Shown here piece after piece: positions 53,387-61,517 of a stretch of 64,000 bases of DNA. The DNA is from an uncultured Ruminiclostridium sp. (GTDB lineage Bacteria > Bacillota > Clostridia > Oscillospirales > Ruminococcaceae). The number at the start of each line of letters is the position of its first letter. Within the stretch, counting starts at the first letter, position 1. The notes beneath the pieces are model-generated. The model ran no database searches and had not been told where the DNA came from. It was given only the letters and a program-made list of their open reading frames with translations. A program made the position numbers and the translations under genes. Location of the stretch: contig CAKSIR010000001.1 in the NCBI GenBank assembly GCA_934462775.1, forward strand, positions 1 to 64,000, given 5' to 3'.

Positions 53387-54490
53387 TCAAAAAACTATTT
53401 CATATAAAATAAGAACTGCCAGAAACAGAACATTTACAAGCGTAAATACGCCGAGATACTTTCCTGCGCTTGCCCCGTCGCTGCGTATATACTGTTTAAA
53501 CGAAATCAGGCTTGCCAGCGACGCTACAAGCGTGCCAAGTCCGCCTATATCAACGCCTTTCAGCAGCTCCGCTCCGCGCTCCGTAAAGCCTGACAGCATG
53601 ACCGCCGCAGGAACGTTGCTTATTACCTGACTCAGAACAATTCCCGACAGCATTTCGTTCCCGCCGATTATTTCCGAAAGCCGGTCCCGCACAGCAGGTA
53701 TTGCGCTGATGTTTCCGACAAAAACGAAAAAAGCAACAAACGTCAGCAGCAGGCTGTAATCAACCCTCGCATAAAGCCTGCGGTCAATTAAAAGCACCGC
53801 AGCTGCAACAATTCCAAGTGTGATATGGTAATCAACCACCCTCAAAACCGTCAGCAGACACAGCGCAAAAAGCGCAAGATACATAATGAATCTCGGCTTG
53901 CTGACAATGGCTGCCGAGCTATTTTGAGCGGTAATTTTTCCGCTCTTTTTTCCAAGCAGCATCACCGCCGCAATCAGTAAAAGACTGACTGCCGAAATCG
54001 GGATAACCGCGGCAAAAAACTCGCCTATATTCATATTGTAAGCCGAGTAAAGATACAGATTCTGCGGATTGCCCACTGGCGTCGCCATAGAACCGAGATT
54101 GGCTGCAACGGTTTCCATTGTTACCACGAAAATCAGCCTGGCGGCGTTTTCGGTGCCAAGTATCCCAATTGTAAACGGAACAATCGTTATCAGCGTTACA
54201 TCGTTGGTAACAAGCATTGCCGCAAAAAAACAAATCAACACAAGAACGGCAGAAACAGCCTTCGCATTTGATGTGCGCTTCAGCAATACGCTTGATATAA
54301 CTCCGAACAGATTCTGGCTGATAAAGCCTGCGACAACTATCATCAGGCAAAACAAAACCGCCAGCACTGAAAAATCAATATAGTCAAGGTAAGCAGCCGA
54401 CGGCGGAACAAATAACATTGAAATTACCGCCGCCAAAGCTGAAACGCAAAGCACAGCTTCCTTTTTTACAAATCCAATTACTTTTTTCAT
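53387..54490 (-). CDS. ArsB/NhaD/SLC13-superfamily transporter
   Basis: The 367-residue membrane protein has about ten spans and the ion-transporter superfamily repeats: TNDVTLITIVPF (about 95-106) and SNVPAAVMLSGF (about 290-301), with ANLGSMATPVGNPQNLYL (about 135-152) as substrate loop. It may carry a dicarboxylate, citrate, arsenite or Na+/H+; the sequence does not decide. It is 49 nt after the flippase-like gene, with a 10-bp hairpin (54508-54532) between, and is probably the last gene of that transcript. Confidence 0.85.
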   Translation of the reverse strand: MKKVIGFVKKEAVLCVSALAAVISMLFVPPSAAYLDYIDFSVLAVLFCLMIVVAGFISQNLFGVISSVLLKRTSNAKAVSAVLVLICFFAAMLVTNDVTLITIVPFTIGILGTENAARLIFVVTMETVAANLGSMATPVGNPQNLYLYSAYNMNIGEFFAAVIPISAVSLLLIAAVMLLGKKSGKITAQNSSAAIVSKPRFIMYLALFALCLLTVLRVVDYHITLGIVAAAVLLIDRRLYARVDYSLLLTFVAFFVFVGNISAIPAVRDRLSEIIGGNEMLSGIVLSQVISNVPAAVMLSGFTERGAELLKGVDIGGLGTLVASLASLISFKQYIRSDGASAGKYLGVFTLVNVLFLAVLILYEIVF

Positions 54491-54507
54491 AATTCCTCAA
54501 AATTACA

Positions 54508-54532
54508 GCGGCATTGCCATACGCAATACCGC
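54508..54532 (-). other. Hairpin between flippase-like and transporter genes
   Basis: GCGGCATTGC/GCAATACCGC, 10 bp with one mismatch, CATAC loop, followed on the minus strand by TGTAATTTTG; possible partial terminator. Confidence 0.6.
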
Positions 54533-54539
54533 GGTAAAA

Positions 54540-55568
54540 TTATTCATCTGCTTCAGTTGCAATCATCTTTTTCTTTTCGTGCCTGTTCATGCAAAGCGTA
54601 GTGACAAGTCCGATTATAATCGGCAGATAGAAGGTTAAAAATCTCCAGATAAATGTTGAGATTCCAACGTAAGAACCGAAAATGCCGCTGTAAAAAGCAG
54701 CGTAGCTGCCCTCTGCCGCGCCAAGCGCACCCGGCAGCGGAACGAATGCAGAAATCATAAGTACATAAGCCTGACAGGAAATAATTGTAAACCAGCTTGT
54801 TCCCGAAAGACCGAATCCCAGATACAAAACGTAGGAAATCGAGAAGTAAACCGTAAGCTGCAGCACAGTCATAATGACCATTTTAAGCACTACAATCGGC
54901 TGCTGCTTTATGAAAATGAAGTCCTTATGGTATGCGTCCATTTCCTCGTCAATAAACTTGATTTTGGCGTCCTTATCCTTGACGATTCTGATTTTCGCAA
55001 GGAGCGCGATTATTCCGTGAGCAATTCTCACAGCCGCTTTTTTTGCAAACGCAAGTACAAGCAGTCCGATAATAACCGCAAAGTTGATGACAAAACCGAT
55101 TATCGTAAGAACCAGCATTTCGGCTGAGCCTACAAACGTCAGCGAACCGCATACAAGAACCACCGCCGAGTACAGCGTCAGCACGAATTGATAAACGATG
55201 AACTTTGCCAGCAGCGCCGTCATGCTGGAACCAAGAGGAGTTCCGTATCTTACCATGTAATACGCCTGAATTGGCTGACCGCCTGACGCAAAAGGCGTAA
55301 TGCAGTTATAGTACTGACCCAGAATGGAAACAAGGAATGTATGCTTGAATTTCTGCTCAGGATGTACCGACTTTGTTACGACATGAAGGCTCGCAGCCTC
55401 AAGCAGCCAGTAAATTCCCATAAAGGCAATCGCGATAAGAAGATACCCGAATTTGATTTTTCCCAGTGAATTGAAAATTCCGTTGTCAAAAACAGCAAGG
55501 TAAACCACCGTAAAAACGAATGCGCAGGCGCAAACTATAAGCGAAGCCTTATTTGATTTTTTTTTCAT
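54540..55568 (-). CDS. Flippase-like (UPF0104/LPG synthase TM family) membrane protein
   Basis: The 342-residue protein has about eight spans and the lysylphosphatidylglycerol-synthase transmembrane-family motifs GQYYNCITPFASGGQPIQAYYM (split: GQYYNCITP near 84, GGQPIQAYYM near 96) and AFVPLPGALGAAEGSYAAFY (about 274-293), but no cytoplasmic synthase domain. Such proteins are thought to move lipids across the membrane. It overlaps the glycosyltransferase gene by 4 nt, so the pair probably makes and translocates a glycolipid. Confidence 0.85.
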   Translation of the reverse strand: MKKKSNKASLIVCACAFVFTVVYLAVFDNGIFNSLGKIKFGYLLIAIAFMGIYWLLEAASLHVVTKSVHPEQKFKHTFLVSILGQYYNCITPFASGGQPIQAYYMVRYGTPLGSSMTALLAKFIVYQFVLTLYSAVVLVCGSLTFVGSAEMLVLTIIGFVINFAVIIGLLVLAFAKKAAVRIAHGIIALLAKIRIVKDKDAKIKFIDEEMDAYHKDFIFIKQQPIVVLKMVIMTVLQLTVYFSISYVLYLGFGLSGTSWFTIISCQAYVLMISAFVPLPGALGAAEGSYAAFYSGIFGSYVGISTFIWRFLTFYLPIIIGLVTTLCMNRHEKKKMIATEADE

Positions 55569-56608
55569 TTTTTATCCTTTCCCGATGTGTAAACCATTGT
55601 ATAGAAATCGTCCCACATCTGAAGAACGTGCTTTTTGGAGTAAAAATCATTGCCTCGCCTTGCCATTTCAACACCCTGCTTATAAAAATCCTTGTCATTT
55701 TTCAGCCTGCCGAGGGTCCTTATGAAACCGTCTATGTCGTTTTCCTTAAGATAGAAATCAAAAAGTATGTCGTTGTATATTTCAAGGTCGCGGAGCAGAA
55801 TAGGCACATGAGCGCTCATGGATTCCAGAATCGTCATCGGAAACAGCTCTTCAAATGACGCCAGAAACATCACGTCTGCCATGTTGTAAATATTGTTCAT
55901 TTCATCGCGCTCGACAATGCCGAGGAATTTCAGGTTTGCGGGAGGATTCTCCATTGCCCTTTCAATTTCCTTATAGCCGTCTGTAATTGCGCCGAAGCTG
56001 AAACCGCCTGCCCACACAAACTGAATGTCCGGCATTGATTCAGCTATCTTTATAAAGTCAAAAATGCCCTTGCGGACTTGTAGCTGTCCCGCGCTCATTA
56101 CAACGAACTTGTCTTTGTCAATGCCGTACTTTTCGCGTATTTTCGCCTTTTCCTCCGCGGAAACAGGATGGAAATTCACATCCGAAACATAGTTCGGGAT
56201 ATAGGTTACACGCTCTCTCGGAACGCCGTAATGCTCAAGCCTGCCGATAAAATAGGGATTAACCGTTACAAGATAATCCATGCTTTTGTAGAACCTGATC
56301 ATATACCAATAGAAAATTTTGCGGGCAAGCTTTGGAATATTTATACTTGTATCAACCGTTTCGGGAAGCAGATGAACATAGCCCACCGTATGTCCGCCCG
56401 GCTTCAGCTTATTCTTTTTCCACAGAAACTTTGGATTTATCGTATGGACATGATTTATGTCCGCCTTGATTTTAGCGCCCTCGTAAACATCAAATTTGTC
56501 TTTCAGACCTTCCTTGACAAGACCTACCTGCTCGATATATGCTGAACCTACGCCCTGTCCTTTAACGCTTGTTGCCTCTGAAAGCATATTTATAATGCCC
56601 TTTTCCAT
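55565..56608 (-). CDS. Glycosyltransferase family 4, glycolipid type (CpoA/LafB-like)
   Basis: The 347-residue GT-B enzyme starts with INMLSEATSVKGQGVGSAY, the SVKGQGVGSAY signature of CpoA/LafB-type enzymes that add the second sugar to monoglycosyl-diacylglycerol for lipoteichoic acid anchors. GYVHLLPETVD (about 72-82), VNPYFIGRLEHYGV, and the nucleotide-sugar region SFEELFPMTILESM (about 254-267) are intact. ATG 56608 is chosen; GTG 56614 is too near the RBS and a later ATG at 56581 has a weaker claim. The flippase-like gene overlaps its end. Confidence 0.85.
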   Translation of the reverse strand: MEKGIINMLSEATSVKGQGVGSAYIEQVGLVKEGLKDKFDVYEGAKIKADINHVHTINPKFLWKKNKLKPGGHTVGYVHLLPETVDTSINIPKLARKIFYWYMIRFYKSMDYLVTVNPYFIGRLEHYGVPRERVTYIPNYVSDVNFHPVSAEEKAKIREKYGIDKDKFVVMSAGQLQVRKGIFDFIKIAESMPDIQFVWAGGFSFGAITDGYKEIERAMENPPANLKFLGIVERDEMNNIYNMADVMFLASFEELFPMTILESMSAHVPILLRDLEIYNDILFDFYLKENDIDGFIRTLGRLKNDKDFYKQGVEMARRGNDFYSKKHVLQMWDDFYTMVYTSGKDKK

Positions 56609-56685
56609 AAACACACTCTTTCATCACAATATAATTATAAATATATACCTTAAATTTTAACTGAATATTAACATTCCATTTTATA

Positions 56686-56714
56686 ATTATACTAAACATA
56701 ATAATCAATGTCAA
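56686..56714 (-). promoter_or_regulatory. Consensus promoter of GT4-flippase operon
   Basis: Minus strand TTGACA (56714-56709), 17-nt spacer, TATAAT (56691-56686), with a leader of about 75 nt. Confidence 0.85.
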
Positions 56715-56734
56715 GCAAAAAGGATGACCGCAAC

Positions 56735-56780
56735 AAAAAAAGCTCCGCACAGAACCGTCTTTCGACAATTCCTGCGGAGC
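56735..56780 (-). terminator. Terminator of the glycogen operon
   Basis: GCTCCGCA/TGCGGAGC (56742-56780) enclosing GTC-TTTC-GAC, then seven T on the minus strand. Confidence 0.88.
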
Positions 56781-56791
56781 GTTCTTTTTAA

Positions 56792-57919
56792 TTATACGCT
56801 TGCGCCTTTAGCAACATAAATCGGATAATCGATTGTACCGTTCATTGTACGGTAGCTGCCTGTTATTACTTCCTTATCAGTGATAACGTAGTTGATTTCC
56901 GCCTTATCGCCGATAACTGTATCCTGCATTAAAATGCAGTTCTTTACAATTGCGCCCTTGCCAACCTTAACGCCTCTGAACAATACGGAGTTCTCAACAA
57001 TGCCCTCGATAATGCAGCCGTCCGCAACAAGGGAATTTGTAACTCTTGCGTCAAGTCCGTACTTAGCAGGCGCGTCGTCGCGAACCTTTGTATAAATCGG
57101 GTTATCCCTGTCAAAGAGCAAATCGCGCTTTTTCTTATCCATAAGAGCCATATTGGAGCTGTAATATGACTTGATGCTGTCAACCTGCTCGTAATAACCG
57201 TTATACTTGTAGCCGCAAATCTTGAGTTCCTTGAGCTTGTGCTGCAAAATATCTACTTCAAAGCTGTACAGATTTCTGCTTGCGCATTCCTTAACGATTG
57301 TAAGCAGAAAATCGCGCTTCATAACGTACATATTAAGGCTTACGTTGGTTTCGCCCTCAATAGTTTCGGGGCGGATAACAACATCATAAACAAGACCTGC
57401 GTCGTTCACTCCGAGAACAACCTTTGTCTTAAGCTGTTCCTTTGTGAAGGTGTTCTTTGCATACACTGCCGTAATGTCTGCGCCGTTCTTCTCGTGGAAG
57501 TCAACAATCGGCTTGTAGTCAATGTTGATAATCACATCGCTGTCAGTCATTACTACATATTCAGTATCGCCGTGAGCGAGGTAATCCTCAACGCCTGCCA
57601 GCGCTTCAAGACGTCCTCTGTAAAGACCGCCGTTTACATGACCGTAAGGAGGGAGCAGGTGCAGACCGCCCGTCTTTCTCGACAGATCCCATTCAGCGCC
57701 TGAGCCTAAGTGATCCAGCAGCGACTGATAGTTTGCCTTTGTGATAACTCCGACGTTTGTAATGCCGGAATTAACCATGTTTGAAAGCGGGAAGTCAATC
57801 AGTCTGTATCTTGCGCCAAATGGAACAGAGCCCATTGTGCGCTTCTTTGTTAAATCAGAAATTGTTGTATCGTGCATATTGGCAAATACGATACCAAGCA
57901 CGTTTGACATATTAGCCAT
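56792..57919 (-). CDS. glgD: GlgD, ADP-glucose pyrophosphorylase partner subunit
   Basis: GlgD (375 residues) is the non-catalytic or low-activity partner that raises GlgC activity in Firmicutes. It has a nucleotidyltransferase fold (FGARYRLIDFPLSNMVNSGI, split: ARYRLIDF near 36, NMVNSGI near 46) but the N-terminal G-rich loop is IVFANMHDTTIS instead of the catalytic GGxGxRL. The C-terminal left-handed beta helix is at about 280-370. It follows glgC by 24 nt. Confidence 0.94.
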   Translation of the reverse strand: MANMSNVLGIVFANMHDTTISDLTKKRTMGSVPFGARYRLIDFPLSNMVNSGITNVGVITKANYQSLLDHLGSGAEWDLSRKTGGLHLLPPYGHVNGGLYRGRLEALAGVEDYLAHGDTEYVVMTDSDVIINIDYKPIVDFHEKNGADITAVYAKNTFTKEQLKTKVVLGVNDAGLVYDVVIRPETIEGETNVSLNMYVMKRDFLLTIVKECASRNLYSFEVDILQHKLKELKICGYKYNGYYEQVDSIKSYYSSNMALMDKKKRDLLFDRDNPIYTKVRDDAPAKYGLDARVTNSLVADGCIIEGIVENSVLFRGVKVGKGAIVKNCILMQDTVIGDKAEINYVITDKEVITGSYRTMNGTIDYPIYVAKGASV

Positions 57920-57943
57920 ATCTGTTGTAGTCCTTTCCTATCG

Positions 57944-59149
57944 TTACATATCTTCGGAAATCATAGCCTTTGGCTTGATTGCTGTATTTGGCGAAACATT
58001 TACATGGTGACCGATAACGGCAACGCCCCATGTATCCTTATCCTCGATGGTTTCAGGACGCGCGCCTACATGAACGCCTTCGCCGATAACACAGTCTTCG
58101 CCGACGATAGCGTATTCAATTATCGCACCCTTCTTGATAACCGTATTCGGCATGATAATGGAATCGCGGATAACTGCGCCTTCTTCAACTGTAACTCCCG
58201 AGAAAAGAACCGAGAAGTCAATGTCGCCGTCAATGTTGCAGCCCTCGGCAATCATCGAGTTTTCAATCTTGCTGTCCGGACCAACGTAGTGAGGCGGCAT
58301 AACCGGGTTTCTTGAGTAAATTTTCCAGCTATGGTCGTATAAATCAAGCGGAACGTTCGGGTCAAGACAGTCCATATTTGCTTCCCATAAGCTGTCAATC
58401 GTTCCAACGTCCTTCCAGTAGCCGTCAAAGTGGTATGCAACCAGCTTGCTGCCTTCTGCCAGCATTGCAGGAATGATGTTCTTGCCGAAGTCCTTTGTAG
58501 CGCTTTCGTCCATTTCGTTTGCAATAAGGTGGCGCTTCAGCGTAGACCATGTGAAGATGTAAACGCCCATTGACGCTAAGTTTGACTTAGGCTCCTTTGG
58601 CTTTTCGGCAAACTCTGTGATAGTGTCCTCTTCATCGGTTGTCATGATACCGAAGCGAGGAGCCTCCTCCCACGGAACCTCCAGAACGGCAATTGTTGCG
58701 TCAGCGCCCTTTTCCTTGTGGAAATCAAGCATCTTGGAGTAGTCCATCTTGTAGATGTGGTCGCCCGAAAGAATTGCTACATAATCAGGGTTGTATCTGT
58801 CAACGAAACTGATATTCTGATAGATAGCGTTTGCTGTACCTGCGTACCATGACTTGCCTGACGCCGTTTCATACGGCGGAAGTACATGAACGCCGCCATG
58901 CACACGGTCAAGACCCCACGGATGACCGTTGCCTATGTATTCGTTAAGCACCAGCGGCTGATACTGAGTAAGCACGCCGACTGTGTCAATACCTGAATTT
59001 ACACAGTTAGAAAGTGGGAAATCAATAATTCTGTACTTGCCGCCGTAAGGTACGGCCGGCTTTGCCATGTCCTGTGTCAGTGCATACAAGCGGCTTCCCT
59101 GACCGCCTGCAAGAAGCATAGCCACGCATTCTTTTTTAACGTGATTCAT
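57944..59149 (-). CDS. glgC: Glucose-1-phosphate adenylyltransferase
   Basis: GlgC makes ADP-glucose, the glucosyl donor for glycogen. The 401 residues show the catalytic loop [15 protein letters not shown] (about 11-25), [20 protein letters not shown] (about 30-49), [14 protein letters not shown] (about 128-141), and the beta-helix C-terminus (about 295-390). RBS AGGACAT precedes the ATG. Next to glgB and glgD it forms the synthesis half of glycogen metabolism; glycogen synthase glgA is not in the window. Confidence 0.96.
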   Translation of the reverse strand: MNHVKKECVAMLLAGGQGSRLYALTQDMAKPAVPYGGKYRIIDFPLSNCVNSGIDTVGVLTQYQPLVLNEYIGNGHPWGLDRVHGGVHVLPPYETASGKSWYAGTANAIYQNISFVDRYNPDYVAILSGDHIYKMDYSKMLDFHKEKGADATIAVLEVPWEEAPRFGIMTTDEEDTITEFAEKPKEPKSNLASMGVYIFTWSTLKRHLIANEMDESATKDFGKNIIPAMLAEGSKLVAYHFDGYWKDVGTIDSLWEANMDCLDPNVPLDLYDHSWKIYSRNPVMPPHYVGPDSKIENSMIAEGCNIDGDIDFSVLFSGVTVEEGAVIRDSIIMPNTVIKKGAIIEYAIVGEDCVIGEGVHVGARPETIEDKDTWGVAVIGHHVNVSPNTAIKPKAMISEDM

Positions 59150-59172
59150 AAGAAAAATGTCCTCCGATTATA

Positions 59173-61245
59173 TTATTTTTCTGTTTTTACTGTTTTTGGT
59201 TTTTTTGCAGTTTTTGCCGTTTTCTTGGCATCAGTCTTTGGTGCAGCGGTTTTGCCTGCTGCCCTTTTCGGTTTTGCCGCGGTCTTTGTTTCCTTTGCAG
59301 GAGTCTTGGCTGCAGTCTTTTTCTTCTTTATATCATCCTGAGGATTTCTGATATTTGTCGGCTTGAAGAACATTGCTGACATCGGCGGGATTTTAATGCT
59401 GATTGAGTAAGGCTGACCGTGCATACCCTCGCAGATTGCCTTTACCTTTTTGTTTGAAATTCCCGAACCGCCAAACTTCTTATCCTCCGAACTGAATACT
59501 TCTTCATAATCGGCATAGTAAGGAACACCGAAATTGTAAACCTCATGCATATTGGGCTGGAAGTTGAATACGCCTATAAGCTCCTCGCCGCTGTTGTTGA
59601 TTCTGCGGAAAACGATGACGGAATTGTTGTAGTCGTCGCTGCTTATCCAGCTGAAGCCCTTCCAGTCGGTATCGATTTCCCACAGCTCGCTGTGTTCATT
59701 GTAGAACTTGTTGAGCGCCTGAATATATTCCCAATATTTCTTGTGCTCGTCAAATTCAAGCACGTCCCAGTCAAGACCTGTCTTGTAATTCCACTCCTTG
59801 AACTGAGCAAATTCCTGACCCATGAACATAAGCTTTTTTCCGGGATGCGCCATCATGTAACCCATGAACGTTCTGAGCGAAGCGAAGCGCTTATCCCTCG
59901 GACCGCTCATTTTGTCAAGCATTGAGCACTTGCCGTAAACTACCTCGTCGTGAGAAATCGGCAAAATATAGTTTTCGGAGAATGCATAGTAGAACGAGAA
60001 GGTAAGCTTGTCGTGGTGATACGGTCTGTACTCCGGATTCATGGACATATACTGGAGCATATCGTTCATCCAGCCCATGTTCCATTTGAAGTTGAAACCA
60101 AGTCCGCCTACGTCGGCAGGCTTTGTAACCATCGGCCAGGCGGTGCTTTCTTCCGCAATCATGAGAACGTTCGGATGTTCCTTGAACAGCGCTGCGTTAA
60201 GCTTTTGGAGGAACGTAACCGCCTCAAGGTTTTCGTTGCCGCCCTTGTAATTCTTTCTCCACTGTCCGTCCTTGCGGTCATAGTCAAGATAAAGCATGGA
60301 CGCAACTGCGTCAACGCGCAAACCGTCTATATGATAGCGGGTAAGCCAGTAGTTTGCGTTTGAAATAAGGAACGACTGAACCTCGGGCTTTCCCCAGTCG
60401 AATACTCTCGTACCCCAGTTCTGATGCTCGCGCTTGAACGGGTCGCTGTACTCATAGCAATAATCGCCGTCAAATTCGTAAAGACCCGCTGCGTCCTTCG
60501 GGAAGTGAGCCGGAACCCAGTCAAGGATTACACCGATTCCGTTACGGTGGCAATAGTCAACGAATTCCATGAAATCGTGAGGCGTGCCGAAACGGGAGGT
60601 CGGCGCATAATATCCGATGCCCTGATAGCCCCATGAGCCGTCAAACGGAAATTCTGCAATCGGCATCATTTCAATATGGGTGTATCCCATTTTCTTTACA
60701 TAAGGGATAAGCTCGTTGGCAAGCTCCATGTAATTGAAAAGCTCGTCCTCGTCCCTCTTATGACGCCATGAATTAAGATGAATCTCATAAATATTCATCG
60801 GGGAGGCGTAAACGTTTTTAGTCGACATAGCTTTGATCCACTCGGAATCCTTCCAATCATATCCGTCTATGTCGTAGATCTTTGAGCCTGTGCTGGGTCT
60901 TGTTTCCATGTGGAAGCCGTACGGATCGGCTTTCAGCCTGATCTGACCGGAGCTGCCCTCAATGCTGTATTTATATGTATCAAACTGCTTAAGTCCGGGA
61001 ATAAAAAGCTCCCAGATACCGCCGTCGCTGATTTTGTTCATGTAGTTGCAGGTTCTGTCCCAGTGGTTGAAATCGCCTACAACGCAAACGCTTGAAGCTT
61101 TTGGCGCCCAAACGCGGAAAACAACGCCTTTTTTACCGTCCTTTTCGATAAAATGCGAACCGAAAAACTCATATCCTTTTGTTATGTTTCCCTCGTGGAA
61201 CAAGTGCAATGGAACTTCATACTCTTTTGGCACCTGAATAGCCAT
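59173..61245 (-). CDS. glgB: Glycogen branching enzyme with Lys/Ala-rich tail
   Basis: GlgB introduces alpha-1,6 branches. The 690-residue protein has a CBM48 domain (about 20-125), and a GH13 barrel with DWVPAHFPKDAAGL (about 238-251), catalytic Asp in GLRVDAVASMLYLDY (about 305-319), Glu in MIAEESTAWP (about 358-367), and SHDEVVYGK (about 424-432). After the normal end near FFKPTNIRN there is an extra 50 residues made of Lys, Ala, Thr and Pro (AAKTPAKETKTAAKPKRAAG and similar), resembling histone H1 tails and not usual for GlgB. RBS AAAGGGAG precedes the ATG. Confidence 0.95.
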   Translation of the reverse strand: MAIQVPKEYEVPLHLFHEGNITKGYEFFGSHFIEKDGKKGVVFRVWAPKASSVCVVGDFNHWDRTCNYMNKISDGGIWELFIPGLKQFDTYKYSIEGSSGQIRLKADPYGFHMETRPSTGSKIYDIDGYDWKDSEWIKAMSTKNVYASPMNIYEIHLNSWRHKRDEDELFNYMELANELIPYVKKMGYTHIEMMPIAEFPFDGSWGYQGIGYYAPTSRFGTPHDFMEFVDYCHRNGIGVILDWVPAHFPKDAAGLYEFDGDYCYEYSDPFKREHQNWGTRVFDWGKPEVQSFLISNANYWLTRYHIDGLRVDAVASMLYLDYDRKDGQWRKNYKGGNENLEAVTFLQKLNAALFKEHPNVLMIAEESTAWPMVTKPADVGGLGFNFKWNMGWMNDMLQYMSMNPEYRPYHHDKLTFSFYYAFSENYILPISHDEVVYGKCSMLDKMSGPRDKRFASLRTFMGYMMAHPGKKLMFMGQEFAQFKEWNYKTGLDWDVLEFDEHKKYWEYIQALNKFYNEHSELWEIDTDWKGFSWISSDDYNNSVIVFRRINNSGEELIGVFNFQPNMHEVYNFGVPYYADYEEVFSSEDKKFGGSGISNKKVKAICEGMHGQPYSISIKIPPMSAMFFKPTNIRNPQDDIKKKKTAAKTPAKETKTAAKPKRAAGKTAAPKTDAKKTAKTAKKPKTVKTEK

Positions 61246-61304
61246 AGCCGTACTCCCTTTCTTATTGGATATTTTTCATAAATATATTTTTTATATTTGT
61301 ATAT

Positions 61305-61333
61305 ATAATAACATATCGTCAATAAATTATCAA
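61305..61333 (-). promoter_or_regulatory. Promoter of the glycogen operon
   Basis: Minus strand TTGATA (61333-61328), 17-nt spacer, TATTAT (61310-61305), about 60 nt before glgB. Upstream, TATATGCA-TTT-TGCATATA (61381-61399) is a perfect 8-bp palindrome and a possible operator. The rest of 61334-61470 is AT-rich and shows no gene. Confidence 0.55.
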
Positions 61334-61470
61334 TACTTTTTTAGCACTTTTATCAATCATGCTTTAATTCAACATCATTATATATGCATTTTGCATATAA
61401 TTTTATGTAACGCAAATTTTCATTTTGCACAATTTTTATAATTTTGTTGCAAAATTGTTTTTTACGCTCA

Positions 61471-61517
61471 ATGCGGACTGTTGTTTCGAAACATAAACTA
61501 ACAGTCCGCATTTTTTT
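61471..61517 (+). terminator. Terminator-like hairpin at the 3' end of spoIIE
   Basis: ATGCGGACTGTT/AACAGTCCGCAT, 12-bp perfect stem, followed by seven T on the plus strand only, ending inside the spoIIE stop codon. On the minus strand, where spoIIE is read, the hairpin is not followed by T, so it is oriented against the known gene. Confidence 0.65.
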
